NCBI GenBank assembly: GCA_017419895.1
Contig: JAFOKI010000027.1
Span: 1 to 8,305 of the forward strand
Direction of reading: 5' to 3'
DNA from: Eubacterium sp.
GTDB taxonomy: Bacteria > Bacillota > Clostridia > Peptostreptococcales > Anaerovoracaceae
DNA length: 8,305 nt
The notes beneath the pieces are model-generated. The model was given only the letters and a program-made list of their open reading frames with translations, made no database searches and had not been told where the DNA came from. The translations under genes were made by a program, and so were the position numbers. Of this stretch, positions 1-6,261 are shown in pieces (position 1 is the stretch's first letter; each line of letters starts with the position of its first letter).

Positions 1-567
1 ACAGGACCGGGCGAACAAAGGATCAAGAGCTATCCGTGGAAGTACCTGTTTTCCATGCTTTTCGTCGCCGTCTGCGTGTACATGGTCTGGCGCGACTGGC
101 GCTCGGCAGTTCCGATGACTGCCGCACTTTGGCTGCTCCTTGAGATGTCGGCTGCTGACATCAAATACCGGATCATCCCGGATCAGTTCACGATACTTCT
201 TGCGGTCTCCGCCATCGGATTCGTCAATTTCCATTCCGGCTGGACAGACTGCCTGCTCGGCGCTGTAGCGGGATTCGGTCTGATGGGAGCGATCGCGCTC
301 GTTGGCAAGCTGGCATATAGGCGCATGGCAATCGGCGGTGGCGACATCAAGCTTTATGCCGGACTCGGACTTTTCACCGGAGCGGCCGGAATCCTTACTA
401 TTTTTGTTCTCGCAACTCTTTTTTCAGGCGCGCATTTCGTGTACCTTCTCGCGGCGCGCCGAATCAAGAAGACCGACACCATGCCCATGGTGCCTTATAC
501 GGCGGTCGCGGCCCTTCTCTATTTCCTGTTCCTATGGGGCAGGATCGACTTTGTTTTCTCGCTGTAG
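1..567 (+). CDS. Type 4 prepilin peptidase (A24 aspartic protease family), 5'-truncated by the window edge
   Basis: This polytopic membrane protease cleaves, and in many homologues also N-methylates, the leader of type IV pilin-like proteins at the inner face of the membrane. The frame is open from base 1 with no stop, so the true start lies upstream; an internal ATG at 55 is probably not the start. Of 188 visible residues, two family motifs stand out. The first catalytic Asp is in ADIKYRIIPDQFT (Asp53 counting from base 1). The second is in the GGGDIKL version of the GxGD motif (Asp115). About five or six hydrophobic segments surround them. The N-terminal Cys-rich methylase region of PilD-type enzymes would lie outside the window, so a long PilD/ComC form cannot be told from a short CpaA/TadV form. 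No pilin or secretion gene is visible. Family assignment is firm; the substrate is unknown. Confidence 0.9.
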   Translation, partial: TGPGEQRIKSYPWKYLFSMLFVAVCVYMVWRDWRSAVPMTAALWLLLEMSAADIKYRIIPDQFTILLAVSAIGFVNFHSGWTDCLLGAVAGFGLMGAIALVGKLAYRRMAIGGGDIKLYAGLGLFTGAAGILTIFVLATLFSGAHFVYLLAARRIKKTDTMPMVPYTAVAALLYFLFLWGRIDFVFSL

Positions 568-608
568 ACAGCAGCGCTCCCCTGCCATTTTCCAAAAATC
601 TTTTTTTA

Positions 609-637
609 GTGAAAAAGCCTTTGCAATATGGTAAAAT
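609..637 (+). promoter_or_regulatory. Putative SigA-type promoter for the yhbY operon
   Basis: In the 127-base gap after the prepilin peptidase there is an extended -10 element, TGGTAAAAT (629-637, hexamer TAAAAT at 632-637). A weak -35-like TGAAAA lies at 610-615, giving a 16-base spacer. It is preceded by a T-rich stretch at 601-607. The -10 is good and the -35 poor, as is usual for extended -10 promoters. It lies about 60 bases before the yhbY start, leaving a short leader. I see no convincing terminator for the upstream gene in this gap, so read-through from it is possible. Prediction by motif only. Confidence 0.45.
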
Positions 638-683
638 AAACTATGTATGAGATGAATTATGTTGGGTAAGTCTATCCTGCTCC

Positions 684-688
684 GGAGG
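684..688 (+). promoter_or_regulatory. Ribosome binding site of yhbY
   Basis: GGAGG lies 6 bases before the ATG at 695. It is a near-consensus Shine-Dalgarno and fixes the yhbY start. Confidence 0.85.
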
Positions 689-694
689 TAAGGA

Positions 695-991
695 ATGACC
701 GGCAAAGAAAGAAGCTATCTTAAAAGCCTTGCGAATGGTATCGACCCGGTAGTCAGTATCGGAAAGTCCGGTCTGACCGACTCGGTGCTCCAGGCTATCC
801 ATACGGCGCTGACCGCACGTGAACTCGTTAAGGTAAGCATCCAGGAAGGTGTCGACCTCGATCCGAAAGAGACCTGTCATGACGTGGCAAACGAGCTTCA
901 TGCGGAATTCGTTCAGGCGATCGGGAGACGCTTTGTTCTGTACAGACCGGCGCCGGACAAATCCAAACGCAAGATAGTGCTTCCGAAATGA
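695..991 (+). CDS. yhbY: YhbY/YqeI-type CRM-domain RNA-binding protein
   Basis: This small (98 aa) stand-alone CRM-domain protein belongs to the family that binds pre-50S ribosomal subunits and is thought to help large-subunit assembly. The whole protein is the single domain. An N-terminal ERSYLKSLA helix is followed by DPVVSIGKSGLTDSVL, which holds the GxxG RNA-binding loop (Gly23-Lys-Ser-Gly26). Next come RELVKVSI, the AEFVQAIGRRFVLYR strand-turn signature near residues 70-84, and a basic tail. Length is normal for the family. A strong Shine-Dalgarno sets the start. Its stop overlaps the truA start in ATGA, so the two are probably translationally coupled. In many Firmicutes this gene sits in the obg/nadD/yqeK region; here it heads an operon with truA, a different arrangement but with a related theme of RNA and ribosome maturation. 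Confidence 0.93.
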   Translation: MTGKERSYLKSLANGIDPVVSIGKSGLTDSVLQAIHTALTARELVKVSIQEGVDLDPKETCHDVANELHAEFVQAIGRRFVLYRPAPDKSKRKIVLPK

Positions 992-1803
992 CCATGAAAA
1001 ACGTACTGCTCACCATAGAATACGACGGGACGGATTTCTGCGGCTGGCAGAAGCAGCCGAATGACCGGACCGTCCAGGGAGTGCTGGAAGCCGCGCTTTC
1101 AAAGGTGACCGGCATCGATGTCAGACTTGACGGCACGAGCAGGACCGACTCGGGGGTGCATGCTAAAGGTCAGCGGGCGACTTTTTCAGGGGAATTCGGG
1201 ATACCTGTGGACAGGATCAAACAAACCGTGAACAATATCCTCTGCGGCCGCGGAATGTCGCCGGGTGAGAACGCGGATGTCAGGATCGTGGAAGCAGTCG
1301 AAGCCCCGCCGGGCTTCCACGCGAGGTTCGATTCCCGCGGAAAGAGATACCGCTACGCGATCCGTAATGCCTCGGAAATGCCGGTTTTCGACAGAAACTA
1401 CAGATTCCTCGTCGAAAAACCGCTCGACACGGACGCGATGCGGAAGGCCGCGGCGTATATAGTCGGGACGCACGATTTCAGGTGTTTCCAGGCGACCGGG
1501 TCGTTCGAGCGCAAGACCACGGTCCGCACGGTGAGCGCGCTGGAGATAACGGAGTTCCCGGTTAAGCCGGACACTGCAGCAAAGACTCCAGCCGGCCGCG
1601 ACATATTTATAGATATTTCAGGCGACGGATTCCTGTACAACATGGTCAGGATCATCGCCGGAACACTGATAGAAACAGGCCTCGGCAAACGCCGGCCGGA
1701 GGATATGAAAACAGTGATCGAAGGGCTGGACAGAACAGCCGCCGGATTCACTGCTCCGCCGCAGGGCCTGACACTTATGGAAGTTTTTTACGACGTATTT
1801 TGA
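988..1803 (+). CDS. truA: tRNA pseudouridine(38-40) synthase TruA
   Basis: TruA converts uridine to pseudouridine at positions 38, 39 and 40 of the tRNA anticodon stem-loop in the cytoplasm. The 271-residue product has the full set of family marks. These are [14 protein letters not shown] near the N-terminus, the catalytic Asp54 in [16 protein letters not shown] at 110-114, the KRYRYAI strand at 119-125 with the conserved Tyr121, and [10 protein letters not shown] at 212-221. Length is typical, slightly above the shorter bacterial forms. The ATG at 988 shares the ATGA with the yhbY stop; a second in-frame ATG at 994 gives MKNVLL and is nearly as plausible. Neither has a clear Shine-Dalgarno, which fits translation by re-initiation after yhbY. 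The usual motif is GRTDAGVHA, so Ser at positions 51 and 55 is a mild variant that leaves the catalytic residue intact. Confidence 0.96.
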   Translation: MTMKNVLLTIEYDGTDFCGWQKQPNDRTVQGVLEAALSKVTGIDVRLDGTSRTDSGVHAKGQRATFSGEFGIPVDRIKQTVNNILCGRGMSPGENADVRIVEAVEAPPGFHARFDSRGKRYRYAIRNASEMPVFDRNYRFLVEKPLDTDAMRKAAAYIVGTHDFRCFQATGSFERKTTVRTVSALEITEFPVKPDTAAKTPAGRDIFIDISGDGFLYNMVRIIAGTLIETGLGKRRPEDMKTVIEGLDRTAAGFTAPPQGLTLMEVFYDVF

Positions 1804-1804
1804 G

Positions 1805-1809
1805 AGGAG
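1805..1809 (+). promoter_or_regulatory. Ribosome binding site that decides the comEB start
   Basis: AGGAG lies just after the truA stop and 11 bases before the ATG at 1821. It is downstream of the competing TTG at 1800 and so cannot serve it. The spacing is a little long but usable. Confidence 0.6.
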
Positions 1810-1820
1810 CGTATCTGAAA

Positions 1821-2303
1821 ATGCATCACTATGTAGACGAAAGGCTTTCGTGGGACGAATACTTCATGGAGATGGCGGAACTTACCGCTAAGCGTTCCAC
1901 CTGTCTCAGAAGACACGTAGGCGCGGTCATCGTAAAAGACCGTCACATCATAGCTACGGGCTATAATGGGGCACCAAGAGGTATCCCCCACTGCGCCGAA
2001 CAGGGTGGCTGCCTTAGAGAAAAACTCAACGTGCCTTCGGGCGAAAGACATGAGCTTTGCAGAGCGCTCCACGCCGAACAGAACGCGATCATCCAGGTCG
2101 CGACACTCGGTCACAGCGTAGAAGGCGGAACGATATATATCACTAACCAGCCCTGCAGCATCTGCGCCAAGATGATAATCAACGCCGGCATTGAGCGCAT
2201 AGTCGTCAGAGGCGGATATCCCGACGAGCTCGCTGAAGAGCTCCTCGATCAGGCGGGACTGAAAGTGGTTCGTCTCGCAAAAGAAGAACCGGCAGAGAAA
2301 TAA
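1821..2303 (+). CDS. comEB: dCMP deaminase (ComEB-type), zinc-dependent
   Basis: The product deaminates dCMP to dUMP, feeding dTMP synthesis; the Bacillus orthologue is named ComEB because of its place in the late competence operon. The protein of 160 residues is full length. The zinc and catalytic centre reads H84-A-E86 (in LHAEQNAI) and P-C112-S-I-C115, where His84, Cys112 and Cys115 bind zinc and Glu86 shuttles protons. Family blocks [46 protein letters not shown] and [10 protein letters not shown] are all present. A TTG at 1800 would overlap the truA stop (TTGA), but the ATG at 1821 matches the usual family start and lies behind AGGAG at 1805-1809, so I prefer it. The gap to truA is then 17 bases, and the next gene follows after only 3. 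The C-terminal tail of charged residues is not conserved. Confidence 0.94.
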   Translation: MHHYVDERLSWDEYFMEMAELTAKRSTCLRRHVGAVIVKDRHIIATGYNGAPRGIPHCAEQGGCLREKLNVPSGERHELCRALHAEQNAIIQVATLGHSVEGGTIYITNQPCSICAKMIINAGIERIVVRGGYPDELAEELLDQAGLKVVRLAKEEPAEK

Positions 2304-2306
2304 CAA

Positions 2307-3461
2307 ATGGCATCCGTAACAAAAGCATTGTCACATTTTGATAACATAACGGGACTGGTAATATTCGTTGCCTTCCTGATTGCTTTTGTTGTGTCTGTAT
2401 TCCTCACACCGATAACCATGAGGATCGCCCACATAATCGGCGCGATCGACATACCCAAGGATGACCGGCGCATGCACAAGAGAGCGATCCCGCGGTTCGG
2501 CGGGCTCGCGATATACTGCGGCACCATGGTTCCGATAATCCTGTTCCTTCACGGGAGCAGCAGGATGATGACGGCCGCGCTCGGCGGCACATTCGTATAT
2601 ATTCTTGGCGCTTTGGACGATAAGTTCGGATTGAACGCAAAAGTCAAACTCATCGTCGAAATTCTGATCGCGCTGCTGATGTATAAAATGGGACTCAGGA
2701 TCCTGTTCATAACGAATCTGTTCGGAGCGGGACACTGGAAATTCGGAACGGCGCTTTGCTGCATAGTTACAGTACTCTGGCTTGTCGGCGTTACAAATAC
2801 GATCAACCTGATCGACGGCCTCGACGGGCTTGCTGCCGGAGTCGCCGCAATCGCCGCGACGAGCATTGCTTATGTCGCTTACATCCACGGCGAAATGTAC
2901 GGAATGCTCATAGTCTGCGCGGCTATGATGGCGCTCGCGGGCGCGTCGCTGGGATTCCTGCCGTATAATTTCTATCCCGCCAAGACATTCATGGGCGACG
3001 GAGGATCTTTGTTCCTGGGATTCATGCTGGCATCACTCTCGGTCGTCGGCCCGCTCAAGAGATCAACGTTCATCGCGGTGATCGTCCCGGTATTCGTTCT
3101 CGGCATGCCTCTTCTCGACACCGGAATGGCCATACTGAGAAGACTCGTGAACGGCCGCCCGATAATGTCCCCGGACAAAGAACACCTGCACCATCAGTTA
3201 ATGGCCAACGGTTACGGTATGACCCGTTCTGTGCTGATGCTGTACGGTATCAGCGCGACTATGGGTATGGCCGCGATACTCATAAGCCGCGAGCTTTACA
3301 AAGACGCCGCAGTGCTTGCCATGATAGCACTTCTCTACATATACGTGCTCGTGACTGATCCGAACCATAAACTTCCGCGCATAAAAGCGGTGAATATAAA
3401 GGATGATGAGGACCGGGCAGAGGCAGAGGCCCGGAAAGGCAAAGGAAATAATGGATTATAA
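2307..3461 (+). CDS. tagO: Undecaprenyl-phosphate N-acetylhexosamine-1-phosphate transferase (WecA/TagO family)
   Basis: The enzyme belongs to the MraY/WecA polyprenyl-phosphate transferase family. It moves a sugar-1-phosphate, usually GlcNAc-1-P from UDP-GlcNAc, onto undecaprenyl phosphate at the inner membrane face, the first step of teichoic acid or other envelope glycopolymer synthesis. The 384 residues form about ten or eleven membrane segments. Family motifs are in order: H57-K-R-A-I-P-R-F-G-G-L, the Asp pair D104-D105 in ALDDKFGL, NLIDGLDGLAAG at 167-178, FMGDGGS at 228-234, and the DKEHLHHQL loop at 290-298. The HxHH-type loop points to WecA/TagO rather than MraY. The acceptor and sugar cannot be proved from sequence. 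The gene begins 3 bases after the comEB stop with only a weak Shine-Dalgarno-like GGCAGAG. Its charged C-terminal tail is encoded by DNA that also contains the xpaC ribosome binding site, and the stop lies inside xpaC. Confidence 0.92.
   Translation: MASVTKALSHFDNITGLVIFVAFLIAFVVSVFLTPITMRIAHIIGAIDIPKDDRRMHKRAIPRFGGLAIYCGTMVPIILFLHGSSRMMTAALGGTFVYILGALDDKFGLNAKVKLIVEILIALLMYKMGLRILFITNLFGAGHWKFGTALCCIVTVLWLVGVTNTINLIDGLDGLAAGVAAIAATSIAYVAYIHGEMYGMLIVCAAMMALAGASLGFLPYNFYPAKTFMGDGGSLFLGFMLASLSVVGPLKRSTFIAVIVPVFVLGMPLLDTGMAILRRLVNGRPIMSPDKEHLHHQLMANGYGMTRSVLMLYGISATMGMAAILISRELYKDAAVLAMIALLYIYVLVTDPNHKLPRIKAVNIKDDEDRAEAEARKGKGNNGL
3441..3446 (+). promoter_or_regulatory. Ribosome binding site of xpaC inside the end of tagO
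   Basis: AAAGGA lies 4 bases before the ATG at 3451, within the last codons of the upstream gene. It favours this start over an in-frame ATG at 3403, which has no comparable site and would add sixteen residues with no family similarity that I recognise. Confidence 0.6.
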
Positions 3462-4920
3462 AGATATCATGAATGTGGGCGGAAGCATATTCAACACTGT
3501 TACCGCCGCAATAGAACAGAACGACTACAGCACTCTGAGCAAAGACATCCGGCAGCAGGTCGAAAGCTTTACCGAACAGATAAAGCGCGAGCAGGATGAA
3601 AAACGCAGAGCGCAGTACGGGGCTTACAGCAATAATGCCGGTTATGGTCAGCAAAAGGAAAAAGTCACACTTTATCCTAACGGCAAGACCGCTTACGGCA
3701 ACGGCTCCGCCCAGTACGGACGTCCGCAGTCCGGTACAGGCTACGCGCATACACAGCAGTCGCAGTCTGGCTACACCAATACGCAGCAGTCCCAGTCCGG
3801 CTACGCGCACACGCAGCAGTCCCAGTCCGCTTACAGCACATATTCGCAGTCGTCCACAGGCTACGGCACAAGCGGGTACGGCAGCGCTGCTTACGCCCAG
3901 GCAAGACCTTCGCAGAACACCCAGTATAATGCGAATACGAGCCAGAAGAAAAAGTCCGGAATGGGCACATTCAAGAAAAAGATCGCACCCTTCCTGGCGA
4001 ACAAACCGCGCTACACCGGTTCACTAATCAAGATCGGCCTCGGCGCCATAGGATGCGTATTATTCGGATCGATCTCACTCATGTTCATACCCGAACTTAT
4101 CGCGGCTTTCGATATGGCTACTTTGGCGGCGATGATCATCACCGGCTCAATCACGGCAGCCTCTGCATGGATGGTCACTTCCGGGGCGAAAGGCAAGCGT
4201 CTTGTGGATAAATTCTATAAGTACTCGCGTGCCGTCGGTGACGCAGAATATTTCTCGGTCGAAGATCTTGCCAATTACATGGATGAGACCCCTGCAGAGA
4301 CCAAAAAATCACTCGAGCGCATGATGGACAAAAAACTTCTTCCGAACGGGAGATTTGACCGCAAGAAGACCACTGTCATGCTGACGAACGAAGCTTTCAC
4401 CCAGTACCAGAATGCTGAATCCGCCCGCATCCAGCGCGAAAAACAGGCGGCGGCCGAGCAGGCGCAAACCGATTCGCTTTCCGATGAAACGAGAGCGATC
4501 CTGAGCGAGGGAGAAGCATACATTAGAAAAGTCCGCGAAGCGAACAACCGGATCCCCGACGAAACAATGACCGCCAAGCTCGACAGGCTCGAGCAGATCG
4601 TCAACAGGATCTTCGACCGCGTCAGAACCAATCCAGAGAACGGAGCTGACCTCAGGCGTTTCATGAACTACTATCTTCCGACCACGGAGAAGCTTTTGAA
4701 CGCCTACATAGACCTCGACAAACAGCCGCAGGTCGGTGAAAATATAGCCAACACCAAAAAAGAAATCACAGAAGCTGTCGATACGATAAACAATGCGTTC
4801 GAAAACCTGCTCGACAGCCTTTTCGAAGATGTCGCATGGGACGTGTCGTCTGACATCTCTGTAATGAAGACCATGATGGAGCAGGACGGGCTCACAGAAA
4901 GACCGCTTAACGCCAAATGA
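3451..4920 (+). CDS. xpaC: XpaC-family membrane protein (5-bromo-4-chloroindolyl phosphate hydrolysis family) with a prion-like linker
   Basis: XpaC proteins are partners of TelA in Firmicutes. The family name comes from an X-phosphate hydrolysis phenotype, and I see no phosphatase motif, so enzymatic activity is not supported. The 489-residue product has four parts. Residues 1-53 are a mostly helical, charged N-terminus. Residues 54-165 are a low-complexity segment rich in Tyr (15), Gln (19), Ser, Gly and Thr, with 10-residue repeats. A basic stretch at 166-177 leads into two predicted membrane helices, about 192-214 and 222-243. A cytosolic domain of about 245 residues follows. It includes a winged-helix-like segment (YFSVEDLANYMDETPAE...KKLLPNGRFD, about 267-303) and a long helical C-terminus. 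This architecture, apart from the repeat segment, fits the family. The start overlaps the tagO stop by 11 bases; telA follows after 91 bases. Assignment is by domain layout and the telA neighbour; cellular function is unknown. Confidence 0.85.
   Translation: MDYKDIMNVGGSIFNTVTAAIEQNDYSTLSKDIRQQVESFTEQIKREQDEKRRAQYGAYSNNAGYGQQKEKVTLYPNGKTAYGNGSAQYGRPQSGTGYAHTQQSQSGYTNTQQSQSGYAHTQQSQSAYSTYSQSSTGYGTSGYGSAAYAQARPSQNTQYNANTSQKKKSGMGTFKKKIAPFLANKPRYTGSLIKIGLGAIGCVLFGSISLMFIPELIAAFDMATLAAMIITGSITAASAWMVTSGAKGKRLVDKFYKYSRAVGDAEYFSVEDLANYMDETPAETKKSLERMMDKKLLPNGRFDRKKTTVMLTNEAFTQYQNAESARIQREKQAAAEQAQTDSLSDETRAILSEGEAYIRKVREANNRIPDETMTAKLDRLEQIVNRIFDRVRTNPENGADLRRFMNYYLPTTEKLLNAYIDLDKQPQVGENIANTKKEITEAVDTINNAFENLLDSLFEDVAWDVSSDISVMKTMMEQDGLTERPLNAK
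3739..3858 (+). repeat. 30-base in-frame tandem repeats in xpaC (three good copies plus one degenerate)
   Basis: Units at 3739-3768, 3769-3798 and 3799-3828 encode GYAHTQQSQS, GYTNTQQSQS and GYAHTQQSQS. A degenerate fourth unit at 3829-3858 encodes AYSTYSQSST. Copies 1 and 3 give the same peptide but differ at four bases, all synonymous. Copies 2 and 3 match at 26 of 30 bases. Looser GYG and AYA motifs continue to about base 3900. The units abut directly, without spacers. Confidence 0.92.
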
Positions 4921-4954
4921 CGCCGGAGGCGGCTTTGACGGAACAAAGCCGGCG
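4921..4954 (+). promoter_or_regulatory. Inverted-repeat hairpin in the xpaC-telA gap
   Basis: An 8-base stem, CGGCTTTG (4930-4937) with CAAAGCCG (4944-4951), encloses a 6-base loop. It overlaps an outer pair CGCCGG (4921-4926) with CCGGCG (4949-4954). A competing pair also exists, GGCGGC (4928-4933) with GCCGCC (4958-4963), so alternative folds are possible. No T-run follows, so it is not an ordinary intrinsic terminator. It begins at the first base after the xpaC stop. Role as an attenuator or RNA stabiliser is inference. Confidence 0.55.
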
Positions 4955-4999
4955 AATGCCGCCGCGGAGTATATATAGTTCATAAACCTTTGTTGCAAT

Positions 5000-5004
5000 G
5001 GAGG
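5000..5004 (+). promoter_or_regulatory. Ribosome binding site of telA
   Basis: GGAGG lies 7 bases before the ATG at 5012. It is a consensus-strength site, stronger than that of xpaC. Confidence 0.85.
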
Positions 5005-5011
5005 AAATAAT

Positions 5012-6175
5012 ATGGAAGAGAAATTTGATAATGTAACGATTGCAGGTCCGGAGCTTTCATTCGAAGCCGCAGTCGACGGCAACGCCGAGGTCGTGGGAAA
5101 TACCGCAGCAGCTGTCCAGATGCAGCCGATAGTCACACCTGCTCAGGAAGCCAAGCTTTCGCCGGAAGAAATCAAACAGGTCGAGGAATTCGTTGACCAG
5201 ATCGACCTCAAGAATACGCAGGCAATCATGCACTATGGTGTCGGAACGCAGCAGAAAATAGCCGATTTCTCGGAGAAAGCCCTTGAAAACGTCCGTACAA
5301 AAGACATGGGCGAAGTCGGCAATATGATCGCCGGACTCGTGACAGAGCTCAAGAATTTCGACATCGACGAAAACGAAAAGGGCATCAAAGCTTTCTTCAA
5401 GAAAAAAGCCAACAGTGCCCAGGCCATGAAAGCGAAATACGCGAAAGTCGAAAACAACGTAACGGCAATCAAGAACGAACTCGAAAAGAGACAGGTCGAG
5501 CTCATGAAAGACACGGCCCTCCTCGATAAGATGTACGAACTGAACCAGAACTATTTCAAAGAGCTCACAATGTACATCATGGCCGGCCAGAGAAAACTCG
5601 AGCAGGTACGCTCGAAGGATCTTGTTGAACTCCAGAAGAAGGCTGCTGAGACAAATCTTCCGGAAGACGCCCAGGCGGCAAAGGATCTGGCATCCCAGTG
5701 CGAACGTTTCGAGAAGAAGCTTTATGACCTCGAACTCACCCGCACGGTAGCGATGCAGACAGCTCCGCAGATCAGAATGGTGCAGGCTTCCGACAACCTG
5801 ATGGCAGAGAAGATCCAGTCCACGATCGTCAACACGATTCCTCTCTGGAAGAACCAGATGGTCATCGCTATGGGTATCGAGCACGCTCAGCAAGCCGCAA
5901 AAGCTCAGCAGGAAGTCACACAGATGACAAACGAACTGCTCCACAAGAACGCGGACGCGCTCAAGGAAGCGACTGTTTCCGTTGCAAGAGAGTCCGAACG
6001 CGGCATAGTCGATATCGAGACACTCCAGCACACGAACCAGCAGCTCATCAACACGCTCGACGAAGTCCTGAAGATCCAGTTCGAAGGACGCGAGAAACGC
6101 CGCGCGGCAGAAGCAGAACTTGCAAATATCGAAGGCCAGCTCAAACAGAAGCTCATCGAGGCTTCCAGAAGCTGA
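5012..6175 (+). CDS. telA: TelA-family protein (toxic anion resistance family)
   Basis: TelA proteins (YaaN in Bacillus, TelA/KlaA on tellurite-resistance plasmids) are soluble, largely helical proteins linked to tellurite resistance and, in some Gram-positives, to tolerance of cell-wall-acting agents; their mechanism is unknown. This 387-residue copy is full length. A variable N-terminus (1-45) precedes a helical core. Signatures are LSPEEIKQVEEFVDQIDL (49-66), the TAPQIRM block (250-256), EKIQSTIVNTIPLWKNQM (266-283), RESERGIVDIETL (326-338) and a C-terminal coiled coil with EGREKRRAAEAELANIEG (358-375). There is no signal peptide or membrane segment, so it probably acts in the cytosol at the membrane through XpaC. 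It sits next to xpaC as in many Firmicutes. It is separated from it by a hairpin and has its own strong Shine-Dalgarno, which may give it higher or separate expression. No ter genes are visible, so a chromosomal housekeeping role is more likely than a dedicated tellurite operon. Confidence 0.94.
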   Translation: MEEKFDNVTIAGPELSFEAAVDGNAEVVGNTAAAVQMQPIVTPAQEAKLSPEEIKQVEEFVDQIDLKNTQAIMHYGVGTQQKIADFSEKALENVRTKDMGEVGNMIAGLVTELKNFDIDENEKGIKAFFKKKANSAQAMKAKYAKVENNVTAIKNELEKRQVELMKDTALLDKMYELNQNYFKELTMYIMAGQRKLEQVRSKDLVELQKKAAETNLPEDAQAAKDLASQCERFEKKLYDLELTRTVAMQTAPQIRMVQASDNLMAEKIQSTIVNTIPLWKNQMVIAMGIEHAQQAAKAQQEVTQMTNELLHKNADALKEATVSVARESERGIVDIETLQHTNQQLINTLDEVLKIQFEGREKRRAAEAELANIEGQLKQKLIEASRS

Positions 6176-6216
6176 TCTGCTGATCGCTGAGAAAAGTACA
6201 GCAGCATACTAGGGGC

Positions 6217-6244
6217 GTCCTGCGCGGACACGTCCGCGCAGGAC
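6217..6244 (+). promoter_or_regulatory. Strong GC-rich inverted repeat before the UPF0371 gene
   Basis: GTCCTGCGCGGA (6217-6228) pairs perfectly with TCCGCGCAGGAC (6233-6244) around a CACG loop, a 12-base stem. It can also be read as 13-base arms around two central bases. The following bases are TATATATT, with no T-run. The repeat ends 8 bases before the GGAG at 6253, so it would shape the 5' region of that gene's message. It may be an RNA hairpin for stability or processing, or a DNA operator; the sequence does not decide. Confidence 0.7.
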
Positions 6245-6252
6245 TATATATT

Positions 6253-6256
6253 GGAG
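6253..6256 (+). promoter_or_regulatory. Ribosome binding site of the UPF0371 gene
   Basis: GGAG lies 5 bases before the ATG at 6262 and supports that start. It is close to the base of the 6217-6244 hairpin but not inside its stem. Confidence 0.75.
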
Positions 6257-6261
6257 CACTT

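Noticed and set aside
568..617. Possible terminator after the prepilin peptidase (T-run at 601-607)
   Set aside because: The only stem before the T-run is four bases (GCAG/CTGC, 571-585) and is separated from it; the CTTTTT/AAAAAG pairing is A/T only. Too weak to call.
643..669. Eight-codon open frame (MYEMNYVG) between the promoter and yhbY, a possible leader peptide
   Set aside because: It has no Shine-Dalgarno, no amino-acid bias suggesting attenuation, and no following terminator structure.
1800..1820. TTG at 1800 as the start of the dCMP deaminase, overlapping the truA stop
   Set aside because: The added residues MRGAYLK do not resemble the family, and the AGGAG ribosome binding site lies downstream of this TTG and upstream of the ATG at 1821.
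3739..3858. Regular 30-base repeats as a possible CRISPR array
   Set aside because: The units abut without spacers, stay in frame, and encode a conserved decapeptide inside xpaC. They are protein repeats.
4935..4977. TTGACG (4935-4940) and TATATA (4970-4977) as a promoter for telA
   Set aside because: The spacing is about 29 bases or more, far from the 16-18 needed, and the TTGACG lies in the hairpin stem.
5057..6031. A 324-residue open frame on the minus strand opposite telA, and a 275-residue one at 4309-5136
   Set aside because: Both lie antisense to well-recognised genes, show no family motifs, are rich in Leu/Phe/Cys as expected from reversed coding sequence, and lack convincing ribosome binding sites. 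They are reverse-frame artefacts of codon bias.
3451..6175. A dedicated tellurite-resistance island
   Set aside because: No terA-F/Z, tehAB or plasmid genes are present, and the xpaC-telA pair sits in a housekeeping operon with similar codon use to its neighbours. Chromosomal envelope or stress function is more likely.
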